Positions 17,115-25,232 of a DNA stretch of 30,409 bases are shown here, in pieces. The notes beneath the pieces were generated by a model. That model ran no database searches. It was not told the origin of the DNA and saw nothing but the letters and a program-made list of their open reading frames with translations. Origin of the DNA: Ruminococcaceae bacterium UBA3329 (GTDB taxonomy: Bacteria > Bacillota > Clostridia > Oscillospirales > Acutalibacteraceae); assembly GCA_002361875.1 (NCBI GenBank), contig DERX01000046.1:5574-35982 (forward strand), in the 5' to 3' direction. A program made the translations under genes and the position numbers. Within the stretch, counting starts at the first letter, position 1; each line of letters begins with the position of its first letter.

Positions 17115-17143
17115 ATTTTACTTTATATATACAGGTTTGTCAA
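17115..17143 (-). promoter_or_regulatory. Promoter of the sugar transferase gene
   Basis: On the minus strand, a consensus TTGACA (17138-17143) and TAAAAT (17115-17120) are separated by 17 nt. The predicted start is near 17108, about 48 nt before the ATG. Confidence 0.8.
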
Positions 17144-17194
17144 CAATTTACCATATTCTGTAATAAATGTGTCATTTTTACAAATAATTCTTAT

Positions 17195-17225
17195 ATAATA
17201 AAAATGCCGCGGATTTCCGCAGCAT
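17195..17225 (-). terminator. Terminator downstream of clpX
   Basis: ATGCCGCGGA (17204-17213) pairs with TCCGCAGCAT (17216-17225) with one mismatch. On the minus strand the stem is followed by TTTTATTATATAA. It lies about 90 nt past the clpX stop and separates the tig-clpP-clpX unit from the sugar transferase promoter. The strict loop is 2 nt, so the real loop probably opens a terminal pair. Confidence 0.8.
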
Positions 17226-17311
17226 CTAAACATATATCAAAATTTTTAAAGAAGTTAATGCGAAATATGCCGATTGAAATAATACCGTGTTAAACTTCCT
17301 TTAGCTTAATG

Positions 17312-18613
17312 TTAAATCGCTCTTTTATTTGAGCTTTTTGATATTTTTGTTGTAAGAGTCACAGGTTTTCTGTTGCTGTCATGCAAAAGCTCCGGCTCCG
17401 CACCGTTTTCAACGCAGTCACGGGTAATTATGATTTTGGAAATTGTGCAGTCAGAGGGAGCTGAATACATAATCGGCATAAGAACATTTTCCAAAATGCC
17501 CCGAAGTCCTCTTGCGCCTGTCTTTTTCTCAAGAGTTTGGTCAGCAATTGAAATGAGTGCGTCCTCAGTAAACTCCAACTCAATGTTATCCATTTCAAAA
17601 AGCGCTGTAAACTGCTTAATTAAAGCGTTCTTCGGCTCGGAAAGAATCTTAATTAGGTCTTCGCGGCAAAGCTGTTTAAGACCTGTGACAACGGGTACTC
17701 TGCCCACAAGCTCAGGAATAAGCCCGAATTTAACCAAGTCCTGCGCAATTACCTTTGAGTAAATGTCCTCATCGGCAAAGTCCTGCTTATTCTTAATTTC
17801 AGCGCCGAATCCAAGACCCGAATTTCCCATTCTTTTCTCAACAATCTTTTCAATTCCGTCAAATGCGCCGCCGCAAATGAACAAAATTTTAGAGGTGTCA
17901 ATTTGAATGAATTCCTGTTGCGGATGCTTTCTGCCGCCCTGCGGTGGAACATTTGACACAGTGCCCTCCAAAATTTTCAGAAGAGCCTGCTGGACTCCCT
18001 CGCCGCTTACATCACGGGTAATAGACGGATTTTCGGACTTGCGTGCAATTTTGTCAATCTCATCAACATAGATTATACCGTGCTCCGCCTTTTCAATGTC
18101 ATAATCCGCCGCCTGAATAAGACGGAGAAGGATATTTTCAACATCCTCGCCGACATAGCCTGCCTCGGTAAGAGTAGTAGCGTCTGCAATAGCAAACGGA
18201 ACATCAATAATCTTTGCAAGAGTTTGAGCGAGCATTGTTTTGCCCACACCCGTCGGTCCTAAAAGCACAATGTTACTCTTTTGAATATCAACATCGGTAT
18301 TTCCGCCGAAATACACCCTCTTGTAATGATTGTAAACCGCTACGCTGAGAGCTTTTTTAGCCTCATCCTGACCGATAACATATTCGTCAAGCTTTTCTTT
18401 GATTTCCTGTGGCCTGGGAATTACTTTTTCTTCAATTTTTACCTTTTTTCCGTGAGGTCTGACATTGTCTTCGTCGCCGCCGATTATGCCTGCGCACAAA
18501 TCGACACATTCATCACAAATGTAAACTCCCGGGCCTGCAATAAGCTTTTCAACTTGCTCCTGCGGTTTGCCGCAAAAAGAGCATCTTACAGACTTTTCGT
18601 TATCTCTCGCCAT
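17312..18613 (-). CDS. clpX: ATP-dependent Clp protease ATP-binding subunit ClpX
   Basis: AAA+ unfoldase that feeds tagged proteins to ClpP, 433 aa, a normal length. The N-terminal C4 zinc-binding domain uses Cys11, Cys14, Cys33 and Cys36. Walker A is GPTGVGKT at 119-126 and Walker B is IYVDEID at 181-187. The GYVGEDVEN pore loop and the sensor regions are present. The ClpP-docking IGF loop reads LGFG, a conservative change. The C-terminal tail is Ser/Lys-rich. It starts 18 nt after the clpP stop, and a terminator follows at 17195-17225. Confidence 0.97.
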   Translation of the reverse strand: MARDNEKSVRCSFCGKPQEQVEKLIAGPGVYICDECVDLCAGIIGGDEDNVRPHGKKVKIEEKVIPRPQEIKEKLDEYVIGQDEAKKALSVAVYNHYKRVYFGGNTDVDIQKSNIVLLGPTGVGKTMLAQTLAKIIDVPFAIADATTLTEAGYVGEDVENILLRLIQAADYDIEKAEHGIIYVDEIDKIARKSENPSITRDVSGEGVQQALLKILEGTVSNVPPQGGRKHPQQEFIQIDTSKILFICGGAFDGIEKIVEKRMGNSGLGFGAEIKNKQDFADEDIYSKVIAQDLVKFGLIPELVGRVPVVTGLKQLCREDLIKILSEPKNALIKQFTALFEMDNIELEFTEDALISIADQTLEKKTGARGLRGILENVLMPIMYSAPSDCTISKIIITRDCVENGAEPELLHDSNRKPVTLTTKISKSSNKRAI

Positions 18614-18631
18614 ATTTATTCTCCAAAACGA

Positions 18632-19213
18632 TTATCTTTTATCAAATACTTTGTCAATAAGGCCGTATTCAAGTGCCTCGTGAGCAGACATAAAGTTATC
18701 TCTTTCAGTGTCAATTGCAATCTGCTCAATAGGCTTGCCTGTATTTTCAGCAAGGATTTTATTTAACTTATCGCGTGTTCTTAAAATGTGGTCAGCTGTA
18801 ATTTTAATATCGCTTGCCTGACCCTGTGCACCGCCTGACGGCTGATGAATCATTATTTCGCTGTTGGGAAGAGCAAATCTTTTACCTTTAGCGCCTGAAG
18901 AGAGCAGAAATGCACCCATAGAAGCCGCCATACCCATACAAATTGTTGAAACATCGCACTTAATGTACTGCATTGTGTCATAAATTGCAAGACCTGCCGT
19001 TACTGAACCGCCGGGGCTGTTGATGTAAAGGCTTATATCCTTTTCACTGTCCTGACCCTCAAGGTACAAAAGCTGTGCCACAACGAGCGATGCGGTAGCG
19101 TCGTTTACCTCATCGGAAAGAACGATAATACGGTCATTTAAAAGACGTGAGAAGATGTCGTAAGAACGCTCCCCTCTTCCTGTTTGTTCAACTACATAAG
19201 GTACAAGTGCCAT
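18632..19213 (-). CDS. clpP: ATP-dependent Clp protease proteolytic subunit
   Basis: Serine protease subunit that forms the double-heptamer barrel used by ClpX and ClpC, 193 aa. The catalytic triad is Ser98 in GMAASMGAF, His123 in MIHQPSGG and Asp172 in TERDNF. The N-terminus MALVPYVVEQTGRGERSYDIFSRLL is the classic form with a short propeptide. A strong AAGGAGG SD lies 5-6 nt before the ATG. It sits between tig and clpX. The spacer from tig holds two hairpins (19234-19286), but I recognised no CtsR box. Confidence 0.97.
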   Translation of the reverse strand: MALVPYVVEQTGRGERSYDIFSRLLNDRIIVLSDEVNDATASLVVAQLLYLEGQDSEKDISLYINSPGGSVTAGLAIYDTMQYIKCDVSTICMGMAASMGAFLLSSGAKGKRFALPNSEIMIHQPSGGAQGQASDIKITADHILRTRDKLNKILAENTGKPIEQIAIDTERDNFMSAHEALEYGLIDKVFDKR

Positions 19214-19233
19214 TATAATTCCTCCTTAAAAAG

Positions 19234-19286
19234 CTATTCGCAATAGTATTAAAGAATTGCCCCTAAAGTATTGGACAATTCTTTAA
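19234..19286 (-). repeat. Paired inverted repeats in the tig-clpP spacer
   Basis: TTAAAGAATTG (19249-19259) and CAATTCTTTAA (19276-19286) form a perfect 11-bp inverted repeat with a 16-nt loop. Next to it, toward clpP, CTATT-CGC-AATAG (19234-19246) forms a small hairpin, followed on the minus strand by CTTTTT and the clpP SD AAGGAGG. The T-run is short, so this could be a weak attenuator, a processing site or an mRNA-stability element. Confidence 0.5.
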
Positions 19287-19320
19287 CCTCTAAACATAAT
19301 TTACTTTAAATTTTTTTAAA

Positions 19321-20748
19321 TTATTCTTCTGTCTTTTTAGCTGTTTTCTTTGCAGCAGTCTTTTTAGCCGGTTTTTCAGCGCTGTCTTTCTTGGCGGCAG
19401 TCTTTTTAGCAGGCTTTTCAGCGTCGTCAGCCTTTGCAGCAGTTTTCTTTGTTGCAGCTTTCTTTGTTGTCTTTTCTTCTGCAACTGCATTTTCCTTTAT
19501 AAGACCGATTGCCTTCTGTGACTTAATGTCACCTGCAAGGTTTTCAGCGGGAACTGCCTTTTTAATTGCGTCAATTTCCATATTGTAAGCTTTCGCAAGC
19601 TTTTCGTATTCAGCATTTATGTCGTCTTCAGTTGCCTCAATATTTTCAGCCTTAACGATAGCTTCCAAAGCAAGTTTGAGCTTAACCTGATTTTCAGCAG
19701 GTGTTTTATAATTCTCCAAAAGCTTATCCTTATCCATACCTGTATACATAAGGTATGTATTAAGATCCAAGCCCTGCATTTGAAGTCGGTAAGCGAACTC
19801 GTCAACCATTTCCTCTGCTTCTTTGTCAATCATAACAGCAGGAATTTCAACCTCAATACCGTTTGCTACCTTTTCAAGAAGTTCATTTGTGAATGCAGAG
19901 TCTGCATCTGCCTTTTTCTTCTCCTCAAGATCGGACTTAATGTGCTTTTTAAGTTCATCAAGTGTGTCATATTCACTTACATCCTTAACAAACTCGTCGT
20001 CAAGTGCGGGAAGCTCTTTAACCTTGATTTCGTGAAGCTTGATTTTGAAAACAGCGTCCTTTGAAGCAAGCTCTTCGTGATAATCCTCGGGGAATTTAAC
20101 ATTTACATCAAATTCTTCGCCTACTTTATGACCGATAATTTGATCCTCAAAACCGGGGATAAAAGAATTAGAACCGATTACAAGCTCATAATTTTCAGCC
20201 TTGCCGCCCTCAAATGCTTTGTCGTCAACAAATCCTTCAAAGTCAATAACAGCGGTGTCGTCCTTTTTAACCGCTCTGTCATCAACGCTAATCATACGGC
20301 TGTTCTGATCCTGCATTTTAGAAAGCTCTGCTTTAACCTCATCGGCAGTAACCTTTACTGAGGGCTTTGAAGCCTTAACGCCCTTATACTCGCCGAGTTT
20401 AACCTCAGGCTTAACTGTTACTTTAAATTTCATTTCAACGCCGTTTTTGCCGATTTCGGATACATCAAGGTCAAACGGTGTGTCTACAATTTCGAGTTCA
20501 GCCTCTTTTATAGCCTCGCTTACAGCGTCGGGATAAACAATTTCGAGAGCGTCTTCATAGAAAACACCTTCACCGTACATTTTCTCAATAAATGTTCTGG
20601 GAGCCTTGCCTTTTCTGAAGCCTTTTACGGTAATATTCTTTCTCTGCTTAAGGTAAGCTTTCTGAACAGCCGCCTCAAAGGTTTCAGCATCGATTGAAAT
20701 TTCAACCTCGTAAACATTGGTTTCAACTTTGTTTGATGATTTTAACAT
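19321..20748 (-). CDS. tig: Trigger factor chaperone with a long Lys/Ala-rich tail
   Basis: Ribosome-bound peptidyl-prolyl isomerase and chaperone for nascent chains. The N-terminal ribosome-binding domain carries GFRKGKAP at 43-50. A FKBP-type isomerase domain spans about 155-245, and the helical chaperone arms run to about 420. The protein is 475 aa; the excess over the usual 430 or so is a low-complexity tail from about 421 made of Lys, Ala, Thr, Glu and Pro, with AEKPAKKTAAKK occurring twice at a 14-residue period. The tail is in frame and ends in a normal stop, so it is not a frameshift artefact by appearance. SD AGGAGG lies about 7 nt before the ATG. It is first in tig-clpP-clpX. Confidence 0.95.
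   Translation of the reverse strand: MLKSSNKVETNVYEVEISIDAETFEAAVQKAYLKQRKNITVKGFRKGKAPRTFIEKMYGEGVFYEDALEIVYPDAVSEAIKEAELEIVDTPFDLDVSEIGKNGVEMKFKVTVKPEVKLGEYKGVKASKPSVKVTADEVKAELSKMQDQNSRMISVDDRAVKKDDTAVIDFEGFVDDKAFEGGKAENYELVIGSNSFIPGFEDQIIGHKVGEEFDVNVKFPEDYHEELASKDAVFKIKLHEIKVKELPALDDEFVKDVSEYDTLDELKKHIKSDLEEKKKADADSAFTNELLEKVANGIEVEIPAVMIDKEAEEMVDEFAYRLQMQGLDLNTYLMYTGMDKDKLLENYKTPAENQVKLKLALEAIVKAENIEATEDDINAEYEKLAKAYNMEIDAIKKAVPAENLAGDIKSQKAIGLIKENAVAEEKTTKKAATKKTAAKADDAEKPAKKTAAKKDSAEKPAKKTAAKKTAKKTEE
19352..19423. repeat. Direct repeat encoding the trigger factor tail
   Basis: Two 30-nt copies (19352-19381 and 19394-19423) differ at three or so positions and lie 42 nt apart, which is 14 codons. 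They encode the repeated AEKPAKKTAA segments. Partial, more diverged copies continue toward 19470. The pattern suggests expansion by slippage or unequal recombination. Confidence 0.7.
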
Positions 20749-20791
20749 TAACTATTCCTCCTGAATACATTTGTACTCCATAATCTTTATA

Positions 20792-20820
20792 AGTATATCA
20801 CAAGAAAAATAAAAATACAA
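20792..20820 (-). promoter_or_regulatory. Promoter of tig-clpP-clpX
   Basis: On the minus strand, TTGTAT (20815-20820) and TATACT (20792-20797) are separated by 17 nt, with an upstream TG near the -10. The predicted start is near 20785, leaving a short leader before tig. It is weaker than the lon and serC promoters. Confidence 0.6.
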
Positions 20821-20856
20821 TATTTTCCTTAAAATTCATTGCTTTGCACATCGAAA

Positions 20857-21543
20857 TCACGGAACATAAACACATTTTGGACAAAATTCCAAATAATCTG
20901 CCGAACACAGTCTGAAATCTATCCCGTATTTCTCTCCGTTAAATGCATATTTGGCGGCTGTACCGTGGAGATGTCCGTAATAACAGCGCTTGATTTTATA
21001 CCTTGCGAGCACTTCAATTATCTGCTCGCAGTCCTTTGTCTGCGACACGGGCGGATAATGAAGAAACACAACCGTTTCGCCGCCGAGGTCTTTCGCCGCA
21101 AGAATTGAGCGTTCTATTCTGGCACATTCTCTTGTCATAACCTTGCCGTCTTCTTCACCGTCAAAGAACCAGCCCCTGCTCCCTGCCACAGAAAACTCAC
21201 CGACACGGTACGCATTGTTATGCAAAATTTTTAAGGTATCAAATCCGCTTTCTTTGAAAAATTTTTCAATTTTTGTTTTTGTGCTCCACCAAAAATCGTG
21301 ATTCCCTTTCATTATAATTTTGCTTCCGTTAAGAGAATTTAAAAATTCAAAATCGGGAAACGATTCGTCAAGATTCATTGCCCAGGAAATATCGCCGTTT
21401 ATCACGACAGTATCATTTTCGGTTACAAGTCTTTGCCAATTGGTTTTCAGTCTTTCTGTATAATCGTTCCAGCCGCCGAAAATATCCATAGGTTTGTCAG
21501 TGCCGAAAGATAAATGCGTATCGCCGATAACATATAGAGACAT
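20857..21543 (-). CDS. Calcineurin-like metallophosphoesterase
   Basis: A 228-aa soluble phosphoesterase with the complete two-metal motif set: GDTHLSF (Asp8, His10), NGDISW (Asp51), KGNHDFWW (Asn81, His82), FLHYPP and GHLHG near 194-198. The FLHYPP and GHLHG histidines should complete the site. It belongs to a small Firmicute group of uncharacterised phosphohydrolases; the substrate could be a phosphodiester, nucleotide or phosphoprotein. The ATG follows TAGGAG by 7 nt. It diverges from the DUF1540 gene and lies upstream of tig in the same direction. No terminator is visible after it, so read-through into tig is possible. Confidence 0.85.
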   Translation of the reverse strand: MSLYVIGDTHLSFGTDKPMDIFGGWNDYTERLKTNWQRLVTENDTVVINGDISWAMNLDESFPDFEFLNSLNGSKIIMKGNHDFWWSTKTKIEKFFKESGFDTLKILHNNAYRVGEFSVAGSRGWFFDGEEDGKVMTRECARIERSILAAKDLGGETVVFLHYPPVSQTKDCEQIIEVLARYKIKRCYYGHLHGTAAKYAFNGEKYGIDFRLCSADYLEFCPKCVYVP

Positions 21544-21608
21544 ATTAAAACTCCTATGAATAAAATTGTGCTAACCGCAGAAAATATAAATGAAGGGAGG
21601 TTAATAAA

Positions 21609-21779
21609 ATGGATAACCACAACAGAATTACCTGCGACGCACACCACTGCCTTTACAACGACGGCCATGACAAGTGCACCGCAACAGCTATTGAAGTAGG
21701 TACACAGCAAGCCCACTGCTGTGACGACACAAGATGCGCAACATTTAAGCTTAAGTCAGACTGCAAAAACTGCAAATAA
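21609..21779 (+). CDS. DUF1540-type Cys-rich mini-protein
   Basis: A 56-aa protein with eight Cys (9, 14, 23, 37, 38, 43, 52, 55) and five His, mostly hydrophilic, without signal peptide or membrane helix. The pattern C-x4-C-x-Y-N, then C-x-A-x-x-I-x-V, then C-x-T-F matches the DUF1540 family as I recall it, common in spore-forming Firmicutes and of unknown function, though metal binding is often assumed. A very strong SD (GAAGGGAGG, about 8 nt) and an immediate terminator at 21799-21830 show that it is a real, single-gene unit. No convincing promoter was seen in the 65-nt gap to the divergent metallophosphoesterase gene. Confidence 0.88.
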   Translation: MDNHNRITCDAHHCLYNDGHDKCTATAIEVGTQQAHCCDDTRCATFKLKSDCKNCK

Positions 21780-21798
21780 CATTAAGCAGAATTTTAAA

Positions 21799-21830
21799 AA
21801 TGCGGGAGCCAAGTGCACGGCTTCCGCATT
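21799..21830. terminator. Bidirectional terminator between the DUF1540 gene and thrC
   Basis: AATGCGGGAGCC (21799-21810) and GGCTTCCGCATT (21819-21830) form a 12-bp stem with one G-U wobble and an 8-nt loop. It is followed by TTTG on the plus side and by TTTTTAAAAT on the minus side. It lies 6 nt from the thrC stop, serving both convergent genes. The U-tract is better for thrC. Confidence 0.88.
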
Positions 21831-21836
21831 TTGTAC

Positions 21837-23330
21837 TCAGATTCCGAGCATATCAAACACTACCTGCTTCATATCTTGCTTTTTGCAAACATTTGTAAAC
21901 CTCGGTGATTTGCCCTTAAGAGCACCAAGCTGCGGCGGAACAGGCTCTCCTGATTTTGCGAAAAGCTCATCGACCATTTCGAATTCATTTTCTGCCGTAA
22001 TATTATCGGAAACAGCGGAAAGAACGCTTGCAGAGAATTTATACGGATTTGCAGTTGAAGCGATTACCGCAGGAGTATTATCCCCTGTTTCTGATTTATA
22101 ATTCTTATATACATTCAGTGCAACAGCTGTATGGGTGTCGCAAAGATAATTTTTACCGCCGAAAATTTCGGCAATTGTTTCTTTGGTGGCTGTGTCATCG
22201 CAATAACCAGCCGCAAAGAGTGATTTCACCTGTGCAAAAACATCATCTGTTACAGTATATTTGCCGTCCGAATTAAGCTTTTGCATCCAATCCTTAACAA
22301 GGCTGTCATTCTCGCCGCAAAGATGGAACAAAAGACGCTCAAGGTTACTTGAAATCAAAATATCCATTGACGGTGATGCTGTGCAGTAAAAGCTGCGGTT
22401 CTTGTCATAAGTTCCTGTTTTAAGGAAATCGGTAAGAACATTGTTTGCATTTGACGCACAAATAAGAGTTTTTACGGGAATTCCCATTTGCTTTGCGTAA
22501 TATGCCGCCAAAATATTTCCGAAGTTACCTGTGGGGACAACAATATTGATTTCGTCGCCGAGAGCTATTGCGCCGTTTTCTACCATATCGCAATAAGCTG
22601 ATACATAATAAACAATCTGCGGAACAAGTCTGCCCCAGTTAATTGAATTTGCAGAAGAAAATGCAAGACCGTTTTCTTTAAATTTCTTTTCAATATCCTT
22701 ATCGGTGAAAATTGCTTTTACTCCGCTTTGTGCGTCGTCAAAATTGCCCTCAATGGCACAAACGCTGACATTTTTGCCCTCCTGCGTTGTCATTTGAAGC
22801 TTTTGCATCGGACTTACGCCGTCCACAGGGTAGAAAACCAAAATTTTTGTATTCGGAACATCCTTAAAACCTTCAAGGGCCGCTTTGCCCGTGTCGCCTG
22901 ATGTTGCAACAAGAATTACAATTTCAGTGTCCTTAAGCGTTTTGTTTGACGCCGTTGTAAGAAGATAAGGTAAAAGCTGAAGAGCCATATCCTTGAATGC
23001 GCAAGTAGGACCTCTCCAAAGCTCAAGGACATATTCGCCGTCCGCTAATTTATAAAGAGGAGAAACCTTATCGGAGCTGAATTTGCCCTGTTTGTATGCA
23101 CCCTCAACGCAATATGAGATTTCATCTGCGGTAAAATCGGTAAGATAAAGACTCAAAACCTTTTTTGCTCTTTCAATATATGAAAGAGGGATAAGCTCTT
23201 TAATAAAGTCCTCGCTTATCTTCGGAATTTCGGTAGGAACAAAAAGTCCGCCGTCGGAGGATATACCCTTTGTAATAGCCTCAGACGCTGTTACACGAAC
23301 CGATTTATCCCTTGTACTTGTGTAAAACAT
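21837..23330 (-). CDS. thrC: Threonine synthase
   Basis: PLP enzyme that turns O-phosphohomoserine into threonine, 497 aa, the longer form with the N-terminal domain (FYTSTRDKSVRVTASEAI). The Schiff-base lysine is Lys113 in GPTCAFKDMALQLLP. VATSGDTGKAALEGF and the glycine-rich VPTGNFGNILAAYYAK phosphate loop are conserved. The C-terminus is also family-like. SD CAAGGAG lies about 12 nt before the ATG, slightly long. It follows yraN by 60 nt, with no T-box leader in that gap. It may be read from the lepB-rbgA-rnhB-yraN unit, and it ends in the shared terminator at 21799-21830. Confidence 0.95.
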   Translation of the reverse strand: MFYTSTRDKSVRVTASEAITKGISSDGGLFVPTEIPKISEDFIKELIPLSYIERAKKVLSLYLTDFTADEISYCVEGAYKQGKFSSDKVSPLYKLADGEYVLELWRGPTCAFKDMALQLLPYLLTTASNKTLKDTEIVILVATSGDTGKAALEGFKDVPNTKILVFYPVDGVSPMQKLQMTTQEGKNVSVCAIEGNFDDAQSGVKAIFTDKDIEKKFKENGLAFSSANSINWGRLVPQIVYYVSAYCDMVENGAIALGDEINIVVPTGNFGNILAAYYAKQMGIPVKTLICASNANNVLTDFLKTGTYDKNRSFYCTASPSMDILISSNLERLLFHLCGENDSLVKDWMQKLNSDGKYTVTDDVFAQVKSLFAAGYCDDTATKETIAEIFGGKNYLCDTHTAVALNVYKNYKSETGDNTPAVIASTANPYKFSASVLSAVSDNITAENEFEMVDELFAKSGEPVPPQLGALKGKSPRFTNVCKKQDMKQVVFDMLGI

Positions 23331-23390
23331 ATATTCTGCACGCTCCTTGCGAAAAATTACATATTTATTTAATGACCTATACCGTCAAAT

Positions 23391-23756
23391 TTAATTGCCT
23401 GTTCCGTCAAATGCGCCCTCAATATGATTGAGCTTTGACGGTTCGGCATTCATGAAATACACCTCAATAATATCAAAACGGGGCTGACGCTTTAAATCAT
23501 AATTTTTAAGAAAAAGATTTGCCGATGAAATAAGCTTACTGCGTTTGTTGAAATCAACTGCGTCCGCAGGTGAAAACAGATTATTTTCACTTCTTGTTTT
23601 AACTTCAACAAAGCATATATACTTTCTGTCTTCGGCGATAATGTCAATTTCGCCGAATTTGCAACGGTAATTGACATCAACTATTTTATAACCGTGAAAA
23701 CGAAGATACCGCAAAGCTGTAAGCTCGCCGTAATCACCGATCAAGTTTTTATCCAT
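23391..23756 (-). CDS. yraN: YraN/UPF0102 family protein
   Basis: A 121-aa protein of the UPF0102 family, a PD-(D/E)XK nuclease-like fold whose role is unsettled. The residues of that fold are present: GEIDIIAED with Glu36 and Asp38, and FVEVKTRS with Glu51 and Lys53. The start MDKNLIGDYGELTALRYL is the family's typical N-terminal GxxGExxA helix region. It begins 2 nt after the rnhB stop, a conserved pairing in many bacteria. Confidence 0.9.
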   Translation of the reverse strand: MDKNLIGDYGELTALRYLRFHGYKIVDVNYRCKFGEIDIIAEDRKYICFVEVKTRSENNLFSPADAVDFNKRSKLISSANLFLKNYDLKRQPRFDIIEVYFMNAEPSKLNHIEGAFDGTGN

Positions 23757-23758
23757 AA

Positions 23759-24358
23759 TTAACCGCCTAAAATCTTTTTAAGAAAAGATTTTCTGTGAAT
23801 AGGAGAAACTCCGTATTTTTCTATCATTTCATAATGTAGCTTTGTTCCGTACCCTTTATGCTTTTCAAATTGGTACTCCGGGTACTGCTCCGCCATTTTC
23901 AGCATAAATCTGTCACGGGAAACCTTTGCAATTATTGACGCCGCAGCAACACTCATTACTTTGCCGTCGCCTTTTACAACCGTTTCAGCAGGAATCTCCA
24001 AATTCGGTGCTCGGTTTCCGTCAATTATAGCATAATCAGCAGGAATTTCAAGACCCAAAACGGCTCTTTTCATCGCAAGAAAGGTTGCATTTAAAATATT
24101 TATTTCGTCAATCTCTTTTTCGCTTGCCACGCCTACCGAAACGCTTATTGCAACTTTATTTATTACATCAAAAAGCTCGTCCCGTTTCTTTTCGGAAAGC
24201 TTTTTTGAATCGTTAAGTCCGTCAATTTCAGTGCCGAACGGCAAAATTACAGCCGCCGCATAAACAGGACCTGCCAACGGTCCTCTCCCTGCCTCGTCAA
24301 CACCGCAAATTGATTTATAGCCTTTGTTTATTGCCGACATTTCAAAGCTGTAATCCAT
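23759..24358 (-). CDS. rnhB: Ribonuclease HII
   Basis: Cleaves RNA in RNA-DNA hybrids and starts removal of ribonucleotides from DNA, 199 aa. The catalytic motif VDEAGRGPLAGPV holds Asp21 and Glu22. Further acidic residues lie in YAIIDGNRAP and in the SIIAKVSRD segment region. The C-terminal GYGTK motif, typical of type 2 RNases H, is present. The ATG overlaps the rbgA stop by one nt (TAATG), so the two are translationally coupled. Confidence 0.96.
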   Translation of the reverse strand: MDYSFEMSAINKGYKSICGVDEAGRGPLAGPVYAAAVILPFGTEIDGLNDSKKLSEKKRDELFDVINKVAISVSVGVASEKEIDEINILNATFLAMKRAVLGLEIPADYAIIDGNRAPNLEIPAETVVKGDGKVMSVAAASIIAKVSRDRFMLKMAEQYPEYQFEKHKGYGTKLHYEMIEKYGVSPIHRKSFLKKILGG

Positions 24359-25230
24359 TACAAATCCTCCGGACTTTCAAGAGAAATTGTACCGAGCTTG
24401 CCGCCGCGGTATTCGTCAAGAAGCATTACAGATGTGCGCTCCGTGTCGATTTCACCGCCACGCATAATATTGCCGCGTTTTTTTCCTATAAGCTCCAACA
24501 CTTCCCAAGCCTGTAAATCATCAAAATCCGATATTTTATAACGCTCGCAAAGTCTTTCGGGATAGTGCTCGCACATAACCTCTAAAAGTCTTACTGCCAA
24601 AAGCTCACTGTCAAGAATTTCATCCTTAACAGAGCCGATAAACGCAAGCCTGTCCCCAACCTTCGGGTCATCAAATTTGGGCCACAGTACACCGGGAGTA
24701 TCAAGAAGTTCTATGCCTCCGCCGATTGCGAACCACTGATTGTGCCTTGTAACGCCTGCTTTGTCGGCAACCTTTGCCTTTGCAGCGCCTGCCATTCTGT
24801 TTATAAAAGAGGATTTACCCGTATTTGGAATACCCACAACCATCAACCGAAGCGGATTGCCTGCCATACCCTTTTCTTCATTGCTTTTTATTTTGTCGGC
24901 AAGAACCGTTTTAACCGCATTTTGAAACGCATTTAAGCCTTTACCGCTGCGGCAGTCAACCGGAATTGCAGTAACGCACTGTTTTTTATAATGCTCAATC
25001 CATTTTTTTGTCGTATTTCCGTCTGCAAGGTCACATTTATTAAGTAATACTATTCTCGGTTTTCCTGAAATCAGCTCCGAAAGCTCGGGATTTGAACTGC
25101 TGTACGGAATTCTTGCGTCAATAACCTCAAGAACACCGTCAACAAGGCGCAGACTCTCTTTTATAAGCCTGCGTGTTTTTGCCATATGCCCCGGAAACCA
25201 CTGAACAACCTGTTTTTGACTGTCTGCCAT
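24358..25230 (-). CDS. rbgA: Ribosome biogenesis GTPase YlqF/RbgA
   Basis: Circularly permuted GTPase needed for late 50S assembly, 290 aa. The permuted motif order is visible: G4 NKCD at 64-67 comes first, then G1 GIPNTGKS at 133-140 and G3 DTPG at 177-180. The N-terminal WFPGHMAKT at 11-19 is the family's hallmark, including the His. The C-terminal RNA-binding helical domain follows from about 200. It starts 2 nt after the lepB stop and overlaps rnhB by one nt. Confidence 0.96.
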   Translation of the reverse strand: MADSQKQVVQWFPGHMAKTRRLIKESLRLVDGVLEVIDARIPYSSSNPELSELISGKPRIVLLNKCDLADGNTTKKWIEHYKKQCVTAIPVDCRSGKGLNAFQNAVKTVLADKIKSNEEKGMAGNPLRLMVVGIPNTGKSSFINRMAGAAKAKVADKAGVTRHNQWFAIGGGIELLDTPGVLWPKFDDPKVGDRLAFIGSVKDEILDSELLAVRLLEVMCEHYPERLCERYKISDFDDLQAWEVLELIGKKRGNIMRGGEIDTERTSVMLLDEYRGGKLGTISLESPEDL

Positions 25231-25232
25231 TT

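Noticed and set aside
17108..17293. A 61-aa plus-strand open frame between the sugar transferase and clpX genes
   Set aside because: It runs across the sugar transferase promoter (17115-17143) and the clpX terminator (17204-17225) and has no SD.
19321..19490. Trigger factor tail as a frameshift or sequencing artefact
   Set aside because: The frame stays open with coherent Lys/Ala/Glu/Pro composition and repeat units in a multiple of three, so a real tail is likelier.
21447..21716. An 89-aa minus-strand open frame overlapping the DUF1540 gene and the metallophosphoesterase start
   Set aside because: It conflicts with two better-supported genes that have strong SDs and recognised motifs.
23331..23390. 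A dedicated promoter or T-box leader for thrC in the 60-nt gap
   Set aside because: A TTGACG is present, but no well-spaced -10 follows, and the gap is too short for a T-box.
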